A stretch of 14,935 nucleotides of DNA. Source: Cyrtobacter comes (GTDB lineage Bacteria; Pseudomonadota; Alphaproteobacteria; Rickettsiales; Midichloriaceae). A program made the position numbers and the translations under genes. The number at the start of each line of letters is the position of its first letter. Position 1 is the stretch's first letter. The stretch spans positions 1-14,935 of the forward strand of contig NZ_JARGYT010000026.1 of the NCBI RefSeq assembly GCF_034470605.1. The letters run 5' to 3'. The notes below the pieces were generated by a model. That model had not been told where the DNA came from and did not search any database. It saw only the letters and a list, made by a program, of their open reading frames with translations. This document shows, in pieces, positions 1 through 6,517 of this stretch.

Positions 1-108
1 TTCGCTAAACTCAAAGAAAATCGACGCTTAGCATTACGATTTGAGAAATCCGATCTCTCTTTCCTTGCCTTTATAGCTTTAGCATCTATTAAATACAACC
101 TTTGTTAA
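1..108 (+). CDS. IS5-family transposase, C-terminal fragment
   Basis: A frame open from the window edge encodes 35 residues and stops at TAA 106-108, inside the terminal inverted repeat. The peptide begins FAKLKENRRLALRFEK and continues into LAFIALASI. This matches the usual end of IS5-family DDE transposases: an F-x-x-L-K-x-x-R-R-x-A-x-R-x-(E/D)-K motif just after the catalytic glutamate, then a hydrophobic helix. The catalytic D, D and E residues lie outside the window, so activity cannot be judged. The enzyme would cut and join the element's inverted repeats. Confidence 0.8.
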   Translation, partial: FAKLKENRRLALRFEKSDLSFLAFIALASIKYNLC

Positions 109-117
109 CAGTGCCTA
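97..117 (+). repeat. IS terminal inverted repeat (right end) plus TA
   Basis: Twenty-one bases here are an exact reverse complement of 14837-14857. Nineteen of them (97-115) are the element's end and the outer TA is probably the target duplication. The inner flanks of the two ends differ, which shows that this is the right end of one copy and that 14837-14857 is the left end of another. Confidence 0.85.
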
Positions 118-1224
118 ATATCTCTGAGTGCAGGTGAGCCTGATTTTGACACACCAGAACATATCAAACGGGCAGCAATACGTGCAATAAATGAAGGGAA
201 GACAAAATATACGCCCGTTTCAGGTATTCCTGAACTAAAACAGGCTATCTGTGAGAAATTTTCTCGAGATAATCATTTGCTCTTTTCACAAGAACAAATT
301 TTAGTAGGTTGCGGCGCTAAGCATCTAATATTTAACGCGCTTTTTGCATGTCTTAATCCAGGTGATGAAGTTATAATACCAGCTCCATACTGGGTATCTT
401 ACCCAGATATGGTAAAGCTTACTGGAGCAGAGCCAGTCATCTTTTTGTGTACACAAGAAGATGACTTCAAAATCAAACCACAAAAATTGAGAAAACTTAT
501 TACATCAAAAACAAAGTTTTTCATGCTCAATTCCCCTAGCAACCCTACAGGTATTGCTTATACAAGAGAGGAAATTAAAGAGATAGCAAGCGTGCTCTTA
601 GAACATTCGCATGTTCTAATATTATCAGACGATATATACGAAAGTATGTGTTTTGATGGATTTGAATTTTCTACAATTGCCTCTGTGGAGCCTAAATTGG
701 CTGATAGGGTAATAACTATAAATGGAGTTTCAAAGAGTTATTCAATGACAGGCTGGAGAATAGGATATGCAGCCGCAAATGTTGATATAATAAAGGCAAT
801 GTCTAAGGTACAATCTCAAAGCACTTCTAATCCCTGCTCTATAAGCCAAGCAGCAGCTGTTGAAGCTTTGACCGGGCCTCAGGATTTTATAAGCGAAAAT
901 AATAAACTCTTTCAAAAAAGAAGAGATTTGGTTGTGGGGATGCTTAATAATATTGATGATATAACCTGCCATAAACCTGATGGAGCATTTTACGCTTTCG
1001 CAAACTGTGAGGCTTTTTTTGGAAAAAAAAGACCAGATGGAAAGATCATTAACGGCTCTGTAGATTTTGCAGACTACCTATTAAACGAAGCATTAGTTGC
1101 GGTTGTACCTGGGGCCGCATTTGGTGCAGAGGGATTTTTTAGAGTATCATATGCATCCAGTGAAGATTTGTTGAGTAAGGCTTGCACCAGAATTGCAGAG
1201 GCCTGCTCAAAATTAAAGAACTGA
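118..1224 (+). pseudogene. aatA: Aspartate aminotransferase (AatA/AspC, fold type I), 5' end removed by IS
   Basis: This is a PLP-dependent class I aminotransferase of the rickettsial and alphaproteobacterial AatA type, which interconverts aspartate/2-oxoglutarate and oxaloacetate/glutamate in the cytoplasm. Homology starts exactly after the IS end with ISLSAGEPDFDTP and runs to the natural C-terminus, 368 codons against about 400 in the family. It retains NSPSNPTG, SDDIYE, the Schiff-base lysine in NGVSKSYSMTGWR (codon 733-735) and the substrate arginine in FFRVSYA. The first ~30 residues are missing and TAA 106-108 closes the frame upstream. The first usable in-frame start is TTG 277, which would delete about 53 further residues, including the GEPDF segment. 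I therefore call it inactivated. If expressed at all, it would produce a truncated protein. Confidence 0.85.
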
Positions 1225-1672
1225 TAAAAAGACGATGCTTTAAATATGTTATAGTTAATTGCCGCCGTTTTTATGCCTGAATACATAGAGTTGGTCCTTG
1301 GTCACCGTCACTCGTGCTCCGTTAAAGTCTAGGGATTCACTATCAGACAAAGGTTTTGAATTCTTTAATGAAAAGTGAGAATAGATTCACAAAAGGAAAA
1401 ATTAATTAATACAAGAATATACGTTTCGACTCTTGAAATTAGAAAAAATAGAAAACTTTTATTGAATTTCATTATATTTAAAACATTATCTTTGATTAGA
1501 AAAGGTATATTTTTACGCAAAGTTCGTTATAAATTTTAATCTTCTTAAAGTTAGTTGCCCTAATTATCAGTTAACTGTAATATCCACTAACTAAAACCAA
1601 GCGAAAGCTTGTTTAAATTTGGGGTTTTTTATTTTGAAAGACTTATTATAGCATTATTTTCAGTAGAATAGC
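1225..1672. other. 448-base spacer: no convincing gene; possible small RNA or gene remnant
   Basis: No credible protein gene is visible. Around 1289-1322 a relatively GC-rich patch (containing GGTCACCGTCACTCGTGCTC) stands out from very AT-rich surroundings. On the minus strand a frame is open from 1386 to a stop at 1255-1257 (43 codons, no start codon), reading DFNGARVTVTKDQLYVFRHK near its end. It could be a decayed gene tail, but I do not recognise it. A perfect palindrome CAGTTAACTG lies at 1568-1577 and a terminator-like hairpin follows at 1593-1635. Confidence 0.4.
1593..1635 (+). terminator. Terminator-like hairpin with U-tract
   Basis: A stem CAAGC/GCTTG closes a GAAA tetraloop at 1598-1611. 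An outer pairing of AAAACC (1593-1598) with GGTTTT (1623-1628) is an alternative fold. A T-run TTTTTTATTTT follows at 1625-1635. This has the form of a rho-independent terminator on the plus strand. Because aatA ended about 370 bases earlier, it may end either a long aatA trailer or an unseen small RNA. Read on the minus strand, the small stem is followed by GTTTT, so a weaker bidirectional role is possible. Confidence 0.45.
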
Positions 1673-1732
1673 TTGTCTTTTTATATATATGAATATTATT
1701 CTTTAGTCAGGGGCTATCGTGTTTTTACTAAA

Positions 1733-2680
1733 ATGCTAAGATTTATACAAAAGATTTTGTATTATTTTTGTTTATTATTACAATATCCTATTATATGTAC
1801 CCTTATCCTGAATGATACCAAAGCAACGGAGTATATAACAATAGGTACATCTGCTTCAGGAAGCGGGTATAATAATACTGGTAATAATATATGTAGAATT
1901 TTAAATCATAATAGAGATAAGCTTGATATTAGATGCAAGGTCATAGAGAGTATGGGCTCAAAAGAAAATGCTGAGCTTTTGCGGAAAGGGGAGATAGATT
2001 TCGCCATACTACAAGCAGATTGGCAAAAAAGTTCTTTCTATGGTAATTCCGATCTATATGATATAGAGAAAGATGCAAAAATTAGGTTTGTAACAGCCTT
2101 ATATGATGAAGAGCTTGCTATAATAGTTAGGAGGGACAGTAAAATTAATTTATTTCAAGATCTTCAAGGGAAAATTATTAATATAGGCGAAACTGGTACA
2201 AGAGCAACGTTTCAATCTATAATTCAGTATTATGGATGGGATAAAAAAGTGTTCACTGGAATTAGGGAGCTCCATGGAGAACAACAAGTTTCTGCCTTGT
2301 GCAACGGCTCTGTTGATGCGATAGCTACAATAAGTGGTACACCAAATAAAGTTGTTGAGGATGTATCCAGAGCATGCGAAATAAAATTGATACAAGTGGA
2401 TGGAAACGCAATCTCAGCACTTACTAGCAAACATAATGAGTTCAGGTCTGCAACAATACCAGGAGGTACGTATCCCGGTATACCAAATAATATAAATACA
2501 GTCTCTGTACTTGCTGTACTAAGCACATCTGAAGATGTAAGTGAGGGAACCGTATATAAAATATCTGAAATATTGAATAAAAACCTTAATATGCAGAAAA
2601 AAGGTGAATTTCAACAAAATGATGGGAAAACAGCTACACCGCATAAGGGCGCAGTGAAATTTACCCAGAACTCTAATTAA
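1733..2680 (+). CDS. TAXI-family TRAP-type solute-binding protein (secreted)
   Basis: This is a periplasmic binding protein of the TRAP-TAXI group, related to Brucella BCSP31 and the ehrlichial immunogenic proteins. Such proteins bind small organic anions or glutamate-like substrates and deliver them to a TRAP permease. I chose ATG 1733 (315 residues) because it begins a good signal peptide: MLRFIQK, then a hydrophobic stretch to about residue 26, with likely cleavage near TKA. An in-frame TTG at 1673 would place 20 polar residues ahead of it, and neither start has a clear Shine-Dalgarno. Domain landmarks are YITIGTSASGSGY, GEIDFAILQAD, ALYDEELAIIVRRDS, LQGKIINIGETGT, GSVDAIATISGTP and the late IPGGTYPG. 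The C-terminus TATPHKGAVKF fits the family end, so it is full length. No TRAP permease gene lies in the window. The substrate is unknown. Confidence 0.85.
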   Translation: MLRFIQKILYYFCLLLQYPIICTLILNDTKATEYITIGTSASGSGYNNTGNNICRILNHNRDKLDIRCKVIESMGSKENAELLRKGEIDFAILQADWQKSSFYGNSDLYDIEKDAKIRFVTALYDEELAIIVRRDSKINLFQDLQGKIINIGETGTRATFQSIIQYYGWDKKVFTGIRELHGEQQVSALCNGSVDAIATISGTPNKVVEDVSRACEIKLIQVDGNAISALTSKHNEFRSATIPGGTYPGIPNNINTVSVLAVLSTSEDVSEGTVYKISEILNKNLNMQKKGEFQQNDGKTATPHKGAVKFTQNSN

Positions 2681-2998
2681 TTATCAGTGTATAAAGGAAT
2701 GAGCTTTATTGTGAAAAATAAAGGTATGTAGAATAACTTTGATCTTTATTAAAGAACATAAGAATTATTAAACGCAGCACTATCCTGATATTTGCTAATC
2801 TTTTCGTGATTTATCTTGTAGCAATGAACCGCAGCTTTTCACAAAACTTCAATTAATAGCTATCAATACTGAACACTGCCAAAACAACAAATTGAATAAG
2901 GTATGAGCAGTTTTAAGTAAAATATTGAACAATAAGCTCTAAATGATGGTTGTGGCGCGACCACTCATAAGAGCACGCTTGATGCATTATATAACACA
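2681..2998. other. 318-base spacer between TAXI gene and tRNA-Leu: no gene seen
   Basis: Only weak structure is visible. An AT-rich inverted repeat CTTTATT/AATAAAG with a six-base loop (2704-2723) follows the TAXI stop but lacks a U-tract, so it is at best a poor terminator. A small GC-rich hairpin GGTTG-loop-CGACC sits near 2947-2961, downstream of tRNA-Leu on the minus strand. Short open frames here (about 28-37 codons) lack convincing starts and I do not recognise them. Confidence 0.35.
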
Positions 2999-3085
2999 TG
3001 GTGCGGCCGAAAAGACTTGAACTTTCACCCCCTTTCGAGGACAACGCCCTCAACGTTGCGTGTCTACCTATTCCACCACGGCCGC
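2999..3085 (-). tRNA. tRNA-Leu(GAG)
   Basis: A complete 87-base class II tRNA. The acceptor stem is GCGGCCG (5', at 3085-3079) paired with CGGCCGC (3009-3003), followed by discriminator A and an encoded CCA (3001-2999). The anticodon stem CAACG/CGTTG encloses loop TTGAGGG, with anticodon GAG at 3051-3049, which reads CUC and CUU leucine codons. The long variable arm contains CCTC-GAAA-GGGG, as expected for leucine tRNA. The T loop is TTCAAGT. Confidence 0.95.
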
Positions 3086-3100
3086 AACAGAATACCTCAC

Positions 3101-3106
3101 ATTATA
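3101..3106 (-). promoter_or_regulatory. -10 box of probable tRNA-Leu promoter
   Basis: On the minus strand a perfect TATAAT lies 15 bases upstream of the tRNA 5' end, so transcription would start a few bases before the tRNA. I see no good -35 at standard spacing; a TTTACA-like hexamer is about 21 bases upstream. The position is apt for a stand-alone tRNA promoter. Confidence 0.5.
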
Positions 3107-3233
3107 TGAGAATAACTTCTTTTAAATTGTAAAATTAATTAAGTAAAGTCTAAATTTACTAGTTATATGGCATTACCAAAATTTTCCATCATATGCATGA
3201 CTTTGAAATAATATGTGTTTTGTTATTAAACTT

Positions 3234-3259
3234 AGCTCTCTAATATTTACTAGAGAGTT
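3234..3259 (-). terminator. Hairpin downstream of MFS gene, possible terminator
   Basis: CTCTCTA (3236-3242) and TAGAGAG (3251-3257) form a perfect 7-bp stem with an eight-base loop. A-U and G-U pairs extend it by two. It lies about 145 bases past the MFS stop. The T-run (TTTT) is on the plus-strand side, with only CTAAGTTT on the minus side, so terminator activity for the minus-strand transcript is uncertain. It could act in either direction. Confidence 0.35.
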
Positions 3260-3402
3260 TTGGGATTCCATTTATAACTTTCATTTAACAATGAAATGCA
3301 GTCAGTTATTTTGGCATAATAATTTTACTTAAACGATTCTATTAATTTTCCCCCAAACACCATTTTCCAAAGAAAATTATTACGTAACGACTCTTTTCAC
3401 AG

Positions 3403-4566
3403 TCAATTCACTAATATATTTTTATCTAGCCTAATTATATATAGTGAACATAAAATACCTATAGAGATATTAATTGCTATCCATAGACCAAGGTAACGCA
3501 CCGTACCATCGTGTAATGCGCCAACTACCCAAAGCCCTATAAAAGACAGTGCCAGTCTAGCCGCAGACATCAATGCAGACATCATGCCACTTTTCTCCCC
3601 ACTGACTTTCATCGCATATGGAAATAAGATATTTATGGGAAATACTACAGCAACAGAACTAATAAGCTCACAGAGCGTTATTATAATTGGGCTAGAAACC
3701 CTCATAATTGAAATACATATCATTAAAATTGCATGCACTGCAAGAAACAATATTCCTATATAAAGACATTTTTTCTTGCCAAACCTCTTGATTAGACCTC
3801 CACTTAAAAAGCTTACCAATCCAAAAGCTATCGCCAGTGAAAGCGGATGATATGCAAAAGTCTGCTGTTCTAGCCCAGCATCAGATATATATAAGATTGG
3901 TATAATTCCAATGAAAACAATATATGGAACTATGAAAAATGAGATAACCATTATAAATGGTAAAGTTTTCCTAGATGTAAGCAAGAACAGATACCCCCCT
4001 AAGTTAACATTTTGCTTAGTTTGGTTTTTCGTATCTTCAATAAAAAATAAAGAGCATATAAGAGAGACTATGCATAACATTAGCAAAAATATAAAATTAG
4101 ACCTCCATCCAAAATACAAAGTCAAATAGCTCCCTATAACTGGACTAAGAGATGATGTGGTCGCCATGGCACCATGCAAGTACCCCACAATAGCTGTCTG
4201 CTCATCTGTTGAGTATTTATCTGAAAGCAATACATAAGCAAGAACCGCTGGGGCCGAGCATCCAATCCCTTGAAGGAACCTACCTAACAAAAATATGGGA
4301 TAATTATGAGCGATACTGCACATTACACTCCCAAGCAGGAATATAAGCAAGCCTAAGCATAAGATATGTTTTTTGCTATATTTATCAACAAGAAATCCGC
4401 AGATTATTGAGCAAATACAGTAAGATAAGAAATTTATACTAATACTAAGTTGGGTTTCGAATACGCTAAGCCCAAATTCACTTTGTAGAGCCGCAATACC
4501 AGGAGTAAAAGATTCAAGCTCTATTACAGTTAAAATAGCAAGAGTAAATACAGTAAAAATAAACAT
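3403..4566 (-). CDS. MFS transporter, Bcr/CflA-like (drug/metabolite efflux)
   Basis: An inner-membrane major facilitator of 387 residues with about 12 hydrophobic helices, within the usual 380-410 range. It starts MFIFTVFTLAILTVIELESF, already in helix 1. The loop between helices 2 and 3 carries the MFS motif A form GFLVDKYSKKH (G-x-x-x-D-x-x-x-K-K). LLGRFLQGIGCSAPAVLAYVL in helix 4 is the R-x-x-Q-G motif typical of the proton-driven drug antiporters, and helix 5 has a motif-C-like SPVIGSYL. A second motif-A-like loop, GGLIKRFGKKKCL, lies between the halves. The Bcr/CflA placement is by eye. Family members export compounds such as bicyclomycin or sulfonamides, but in intracellular bacteria the substrate may be a host metabolite. 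ATG 4566 is the natural start; GGACGG lies 12 bases upstream, rather far for a ribosome site. Confidence 0.85.
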   Translation of the reverse strand: MFIFTVFTLAILTVIELESFTPGIAALQSEFGLSVFETQLSISINFLSYCICSIICGFLVDKYSKKHILCLGLLIFLLGSVMCSIAHNYPIFLLGRFLQGIGCSAPAVLAYVLLSDKYSTDEQTAIVGYLHGAMATTSSLSPVIGSYLTLYFGWRSNFIFLLMLCIVSLICSLFFIEDTKNQTKQNVNLGGYLFLLTSRKTLPFIMVISFFIVPYIVFIGIIPILYISDAGLEQQTFAYHPLSLAIAFGLVSFLSGGLIKRFGKKKCLYIGILFLAVHAILMICISIMRVSSPIIITLCELISSVAVVFPINILFPYAMKVSGEKSGMMSALMSAARLALSFIGLWVVGALHDGTVRYLGLWIAINISIGILCSLYIIRLDKNILVN

Positions 4567-4584
4567 ATATTACATAATCCGTCC

Positions 4585-4614
4585 AATATAGACAAAAGCT
4601 ATACAACCGTACAA
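4585..4614 (-). promoter_or_regulatory. Candidate promoter for MFS gene
   Basis: On the minus strand TTGTAC (4614-4609) and TATATT (4590-4585) are separated by 18 bases, just upstream of the MFS start at 4566. The -10 matches five of six consensus bases and the -35 only three. Read-through from the rplU-rpmA-tRNA-Ile transcript is an alternative. Confidence 0.3.
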
Positions 4615-4656
4615 AGCAAAATTTTTTTGAAAAAACAGATACCCGAAAAAGCAAGG

Positions 4657-4733
<77 letters not shown>

Positions 4734-4763
4734 GCAATCTAATTAACAAAACCAAAACTTACA

Positions 4764-5018
4764 CTAAGAATTTAGTACATTTACAAACGTACGCCCCTTA
4801 AATCCCTTAGAAAAGCTTACAAAACCAGCACTTAAGGCAAATATTGTATGGTCACTCCCAATACCAACATTCTTACCGGGATGAAATTTTGTACCTCTCT
4901 GCCTTATTATTATCATACCAGACAACACAGATTGCCCGCCAAACCTTTTAACGCCAAGTCTCCGACCAGCCGAATCTCTAGAGTTCTTACTACTACCACC
5001 AGCTTTCTTTTGTGCCAT
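4764..5018 (-). CDS. rpmA: Large ribosomal subunit protein bL27
   Basis: Eighty-four residues, the usual size. The N-terminus MAQKKAGGSSKNSRDSAGRR is the conserved flexible tail that reaches toward the peptidyl-transferase centre. It is followed by LGVKRFGGQ, IIIRQRGTKFHPG and NVGIGSDHTIFAL, all bL27 signatures. There is no extra N-terminal extension of the kind that is cleaved in Firmicutes. The gene follows rplU with a 14-base gap, the near-universal rplU-rpmA order. No clear Shine-Dalgarno precedes the ATG, only GAAG immediately next to it, so translational coupling to rplU is likely. Confidence 0.97.
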   Translation of the reverse strand: MAQKKAGGSSKNSRDSAGRRLGVKRFGGQSVLSGMIIIRQRGTKFHPGKNVGIGSDHTIFALSAGFVSFSKGFKGRTFVNVLNS

Positions 5019-5032
5019 GCTTCAACAAAAAA

Positions 5033-5329
5033 CTAAAAAACAATCTCTTCAACACGTAAAGACATAGTATTCTGCCTATGACCACGTTTCCTTCTATAAT
5101 TATTCCTTCTATTTTTTTTGAATACTATTATTTTTTCTTCTTTCGCAGTCTTAAGTAGAGCTAGTTTAACCATAGCCTTACCCATTTTTTCATCACCTAA
5201 AAATGAAAAGAGAGCATCAGAATAAATAACACCAGAATCAAAAGATCCAAGGTCAATCAGCTCGGTTCTTATAACATCACCAACCTCAACAAGATATTGC
5301 TTTCCCCCAAATTCAACAACCGCAGCCAT
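5033..5329 (-). CDS. rplU: Large ribosomal subunit protein bL21
   Basis: Ninety-eight residues, in the normal range of about 100. It begins MAAVVEFGGKQYLVEVGDVI, the bL21 start pattern in which an (I/V)-x-x-G-G-K-Q-Y motif leads the beta barrel. The basic segment FKKNRRNNYRRKRGHRQ contacts 23S rRNA and corresponds to the family's Y-x-R-x-x-G-H-R-Q signature. It is the first gene of an rplU-rpmA-tRNA-Ile unit, and its product is a 50S assembly protein. No Shine-Dalgarno is obvious before the ATG. A candidate promoter and an inverted repeat lie between it and xerC. Confidence 0.97.
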   Translation of the reverse strand: MAAVVEFGGKQYLVEVGDVIRTELIDLGSFDSGVIYSDALFSFLGDEKMGKAMVKLALLKTAKEEKIIVFKKNRRNNYRRKRGHRQNTMSLRVEEIVF

Positions 5330-5361
5330 TATTACAGAGCATAAAGATAAAAAGAATAGTT

Positions 5362-5390
5362 TATCTAAAGCTTAATATTCATAAAGTCAA
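5362..5390 (-). promoter_or_regulatory. Candidate promoter of rplU-rpmA
   Basis: On the minus strand TTGACT (5390-5385, five of six to the -35 consensus) is followed after 17 bases by TAGATA (5367-5362, three of six to the -10). The position, about 33 bases before the rplU start, is suitable. The weak -10 keeps confidence modest. Confidence 0.4.
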
Positions 5391-5398
5391 TAAGCAAA

Positions 5399-5424
5399 GT
5401 CATGATTACATTTGTCATCATGAC
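5399..5424. repeat. Inverted repeat between xerC and rplU
   Basis: GTCATGAT (5399-5406) and ATCATGAC (5417-5424) are perfect 8-base complements with a ten-base loop. It lies 40 bases after the xerC stop and eight bases before the -35 of the rplU candidate promoter. As RNA it could end the xerC transcript, although no U-run follows on the minus strand (TTTGCTTATT). As DNA it could be an operator for the ribosomal-protein promoter. Confidence 0.4.
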
Positions 5425-5464
5425 AATTAGGTAATAAAGGGTATAAATGCTATATCCGCATTAT

Positions 5465-6400
5465 TCATTTTTTTTGTGTTTTTGGGTGATATAGATAGTA
5501 GTTACTTGCTATAGTACCTATATCAACTTTAGTATATTTCTGTGTGGTTGATAAATTTTTATGGCCCAACATCTCCTGGATCAACTTTATTTGGCCACTT
5601 TGATTTAAAAGGTGAGTTGCAAAACTATGTCTAAATGCATGCGGTGACATGTACTCAGGTAGCCCTATTGCATACTTCAGCTTTCTTAAGTTGCTTCTGA
5701 ATACGTTAGGATTTAATTTTTTTCCATTATTGCCCTTAAATATAGGGCCTACTAATGTAGTATATGGACAAGATTGAATATATGTAAACACAGCATCTTG
5801 CACTATGTCTAGGAGCGGTACTAAACGCTCATTACCACCCTTACCCTTTATTAAGATCTGCCTGTCATCAGTTAATATATCTTTTTGCTCAATAGTAAGC
5901 GCCTCACTGATCCTAAGCCCACATCCATAAAGTAAAAAAAGTATTGCCTTATCCCTAAGGCCAACCCATTCTCGTTTAGAAAATGATGGTATTTTCGCAA
6001 TAGCTTCAAATACAGATTCTAGAGGTAATGATTTTGGTAAATTTTTTTCCTTATTTCTTATCTTGATTACAAACACATTAGCATTATCTATTCCATTATG
6101 TACTTTTATATAGCCAAAGAAGCTTCTCACAGATGCAATAGCTCTAGCGCTAGAAGATGCCTTTTTATTTTCGTTTCTTCTATATGCAAGCCAAGATCTC
6201 ATATCTTGTATAGTAATTTCGCTTAAGATATCCAGATTCACCTCTTCCTGATATGCCTCCGAGATAAATAATAAGAAATAAACTACATCTGTAAAATATG
6301 CGCTCATGGTATTTTCCGAGTATTTTTTATTATTTTTTAGATAATTTATCCACTCTCCCAGACAACCCTCTAGCTTATGATTCAATCTTATGTCTTTCAT
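5465..6400 (-). CDS. xerC: Tyrosine recombinase XerC
   Basis: A cytoplasmic site-specific recombinase of 311 residues that, with XerD and FtsK, resolves chromosome dimers at dif. An N-terminal SAM-like core-binding domain (about 12-105, with SENTMSAYFTDVVYFLLF and SARAIASVRSFFGYIK) precedes the catalytic domain. Active-site residues are all present: R163 in GCGLRISEAL, K187 in IKGKGGNERLVPL, H254 and R257 in SPHAFRHSFATHLL, H280 in EMLGHKNLS and nucleophile Y289 in TTQKYTKVD. I favour XerC over XerD because of the W-x-x-L-R-D-K-A-I-L segment and SPHAFRHSFATHLL, but the subgroup call is by eye. The ATG has an AGG six bases upstream and an extended -10 promoter. The gene is divergent from leuS. 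Confidence 0.88.
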   Translation of the reverse strand: MKDIRLNHKLEGCLGEWINYLKNNKKYSENTMSAYFTDVVYFLLFISEAYQEEVNLDILSEITIQDMRSWLAYRRNENKKASSSARAIASVRSFFGYIKVHNGIDNANVFVIKIRNKEKNLPKSLPLESVFEAIAKIPSFSKREWVGLRDKAILFLLYGCGLRISEALTIEQKDILTDDRQILIKGKGGNERLVPLLDIVQDAVFTYIQSCPYTTLVGPIFKGNNGKKLNPNVFRSNLRKLKYAIGLPEYMSPHAFRHSFATHLLNQSGQIKLIQEMLGHKNLSTTQKYTKVDIGTIASNYYLYHPKTQKK

Positions 6401-6423
6401 TCATTACCTAAAGTTGCAAGCCC

Positions 6424-6432
6424 ATTATACCA
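6424..6432 (-). promoter_or_regulatory. Extended -10 promoter of xerC
   Basis: On the minus strand the sequence reads TGGTATAAT (6432-6424): a perfect TATAAT preceded by the TGn motif of extended -10 promoters, which can work without a strong -35. None is seen here. It lies 23 bases before the xerC ATG, giving a very short leader that still holds an AGG ribosome site. Confidence 0.55.
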
Positions 6433-6497
6433 TTTAACATAAAGAAGTACTTTGACCTAGAAAAAGCTTTTTGCTATCATCACGCACTTCATTACTG

Positions 6498-6513
6498 TAT
6501 AGTAAACCTGAGG
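6498..6513 (+). promoter_or_regulatory. leuS -10 box and ribosome binding site
   Basis: TATAGT (6498-6503) is a plausible -10 close to the leuS start, without a convincing -35 at 16-18 bases; TTGCTA at 6471 is 21 bases away. GAGG (6510-6513) lies four bases before ATG 6518 and supports that start. Transcription from this -10 would begin at about 6510, so the leader would be almost absent. Confidence 0.4.
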
Positions 6514-6517
6514 ATAA

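Larger units (their letters stand above)
1..117 (+). mobile_element. IS5-like insertion sequence, 3' end (cut by window edge)
   Basis: This is the right-hand end of an insertion sequence. It contains the last 35 codons of a transposase and then a terminal inverted repeat at 97-115, read outward as AACCTTTGTTAACAGTGCC. The reverse complement of this end, GGCACTGTTAACAAAGGTT, occurs at 14839-14857 and defines a second copy at the other edge of the window. Positions 116-117 (TA) fit a TA target duplication, and the same TA precedes the element at 14837-14838. Reading resumes in the aatA frame at 118, directly after the element. The IS5 assignment rests on the transposase C-terminus and the TA target. 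Confidence 0.85.
3086..3402. other. 317-base spacer between tRNA-Leu and MFS gene
   Basis: Apart from the tRNA -10 box and one hairpin (3234-3259), this AT-rich stretch holds nothing I recognise. No open frame of useful length or obvious gene remnant is visible on either strand. Confidence 0.4.

Noticed and set aside
742..972. Minus-strand open frame inside aatA (also 1074-1286, 2150-2395, 2230-2526)
   Set aside because: They lie opposite well-recognised genes, have no family resemblance and no ribosome sites, and are explained as antisense shadows.
1..1224. Functional fusion of the transposase tail with aatA
   Set aside because: The two share a frame, but TAA at 106-108 separates them, so no fusion protein can form.
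2743..2857. Short hydrophobic plus-strand frame (ILIFANLFVIYLVAM) downstream of the TAXI gene
   Set aside because: It has no usable start codon before the hydrophobic part and no ribosome site; such runs are expected by chance in AT-rich spacers.
2912..2999. Minus-strand frame of 28 codons (MCYIMHQACSYEWSRHNHH) next to tRNA-Leu
   Set aside because: Too short, no ribosome site, unrecognised, and it starts inside the tRNA CCA end.
3911..4129. Plus-strand 72-codon frame within the MFS gene
   Set aside because: Antisense to a full-length transporter with clear MFS motifs, and no start signal.
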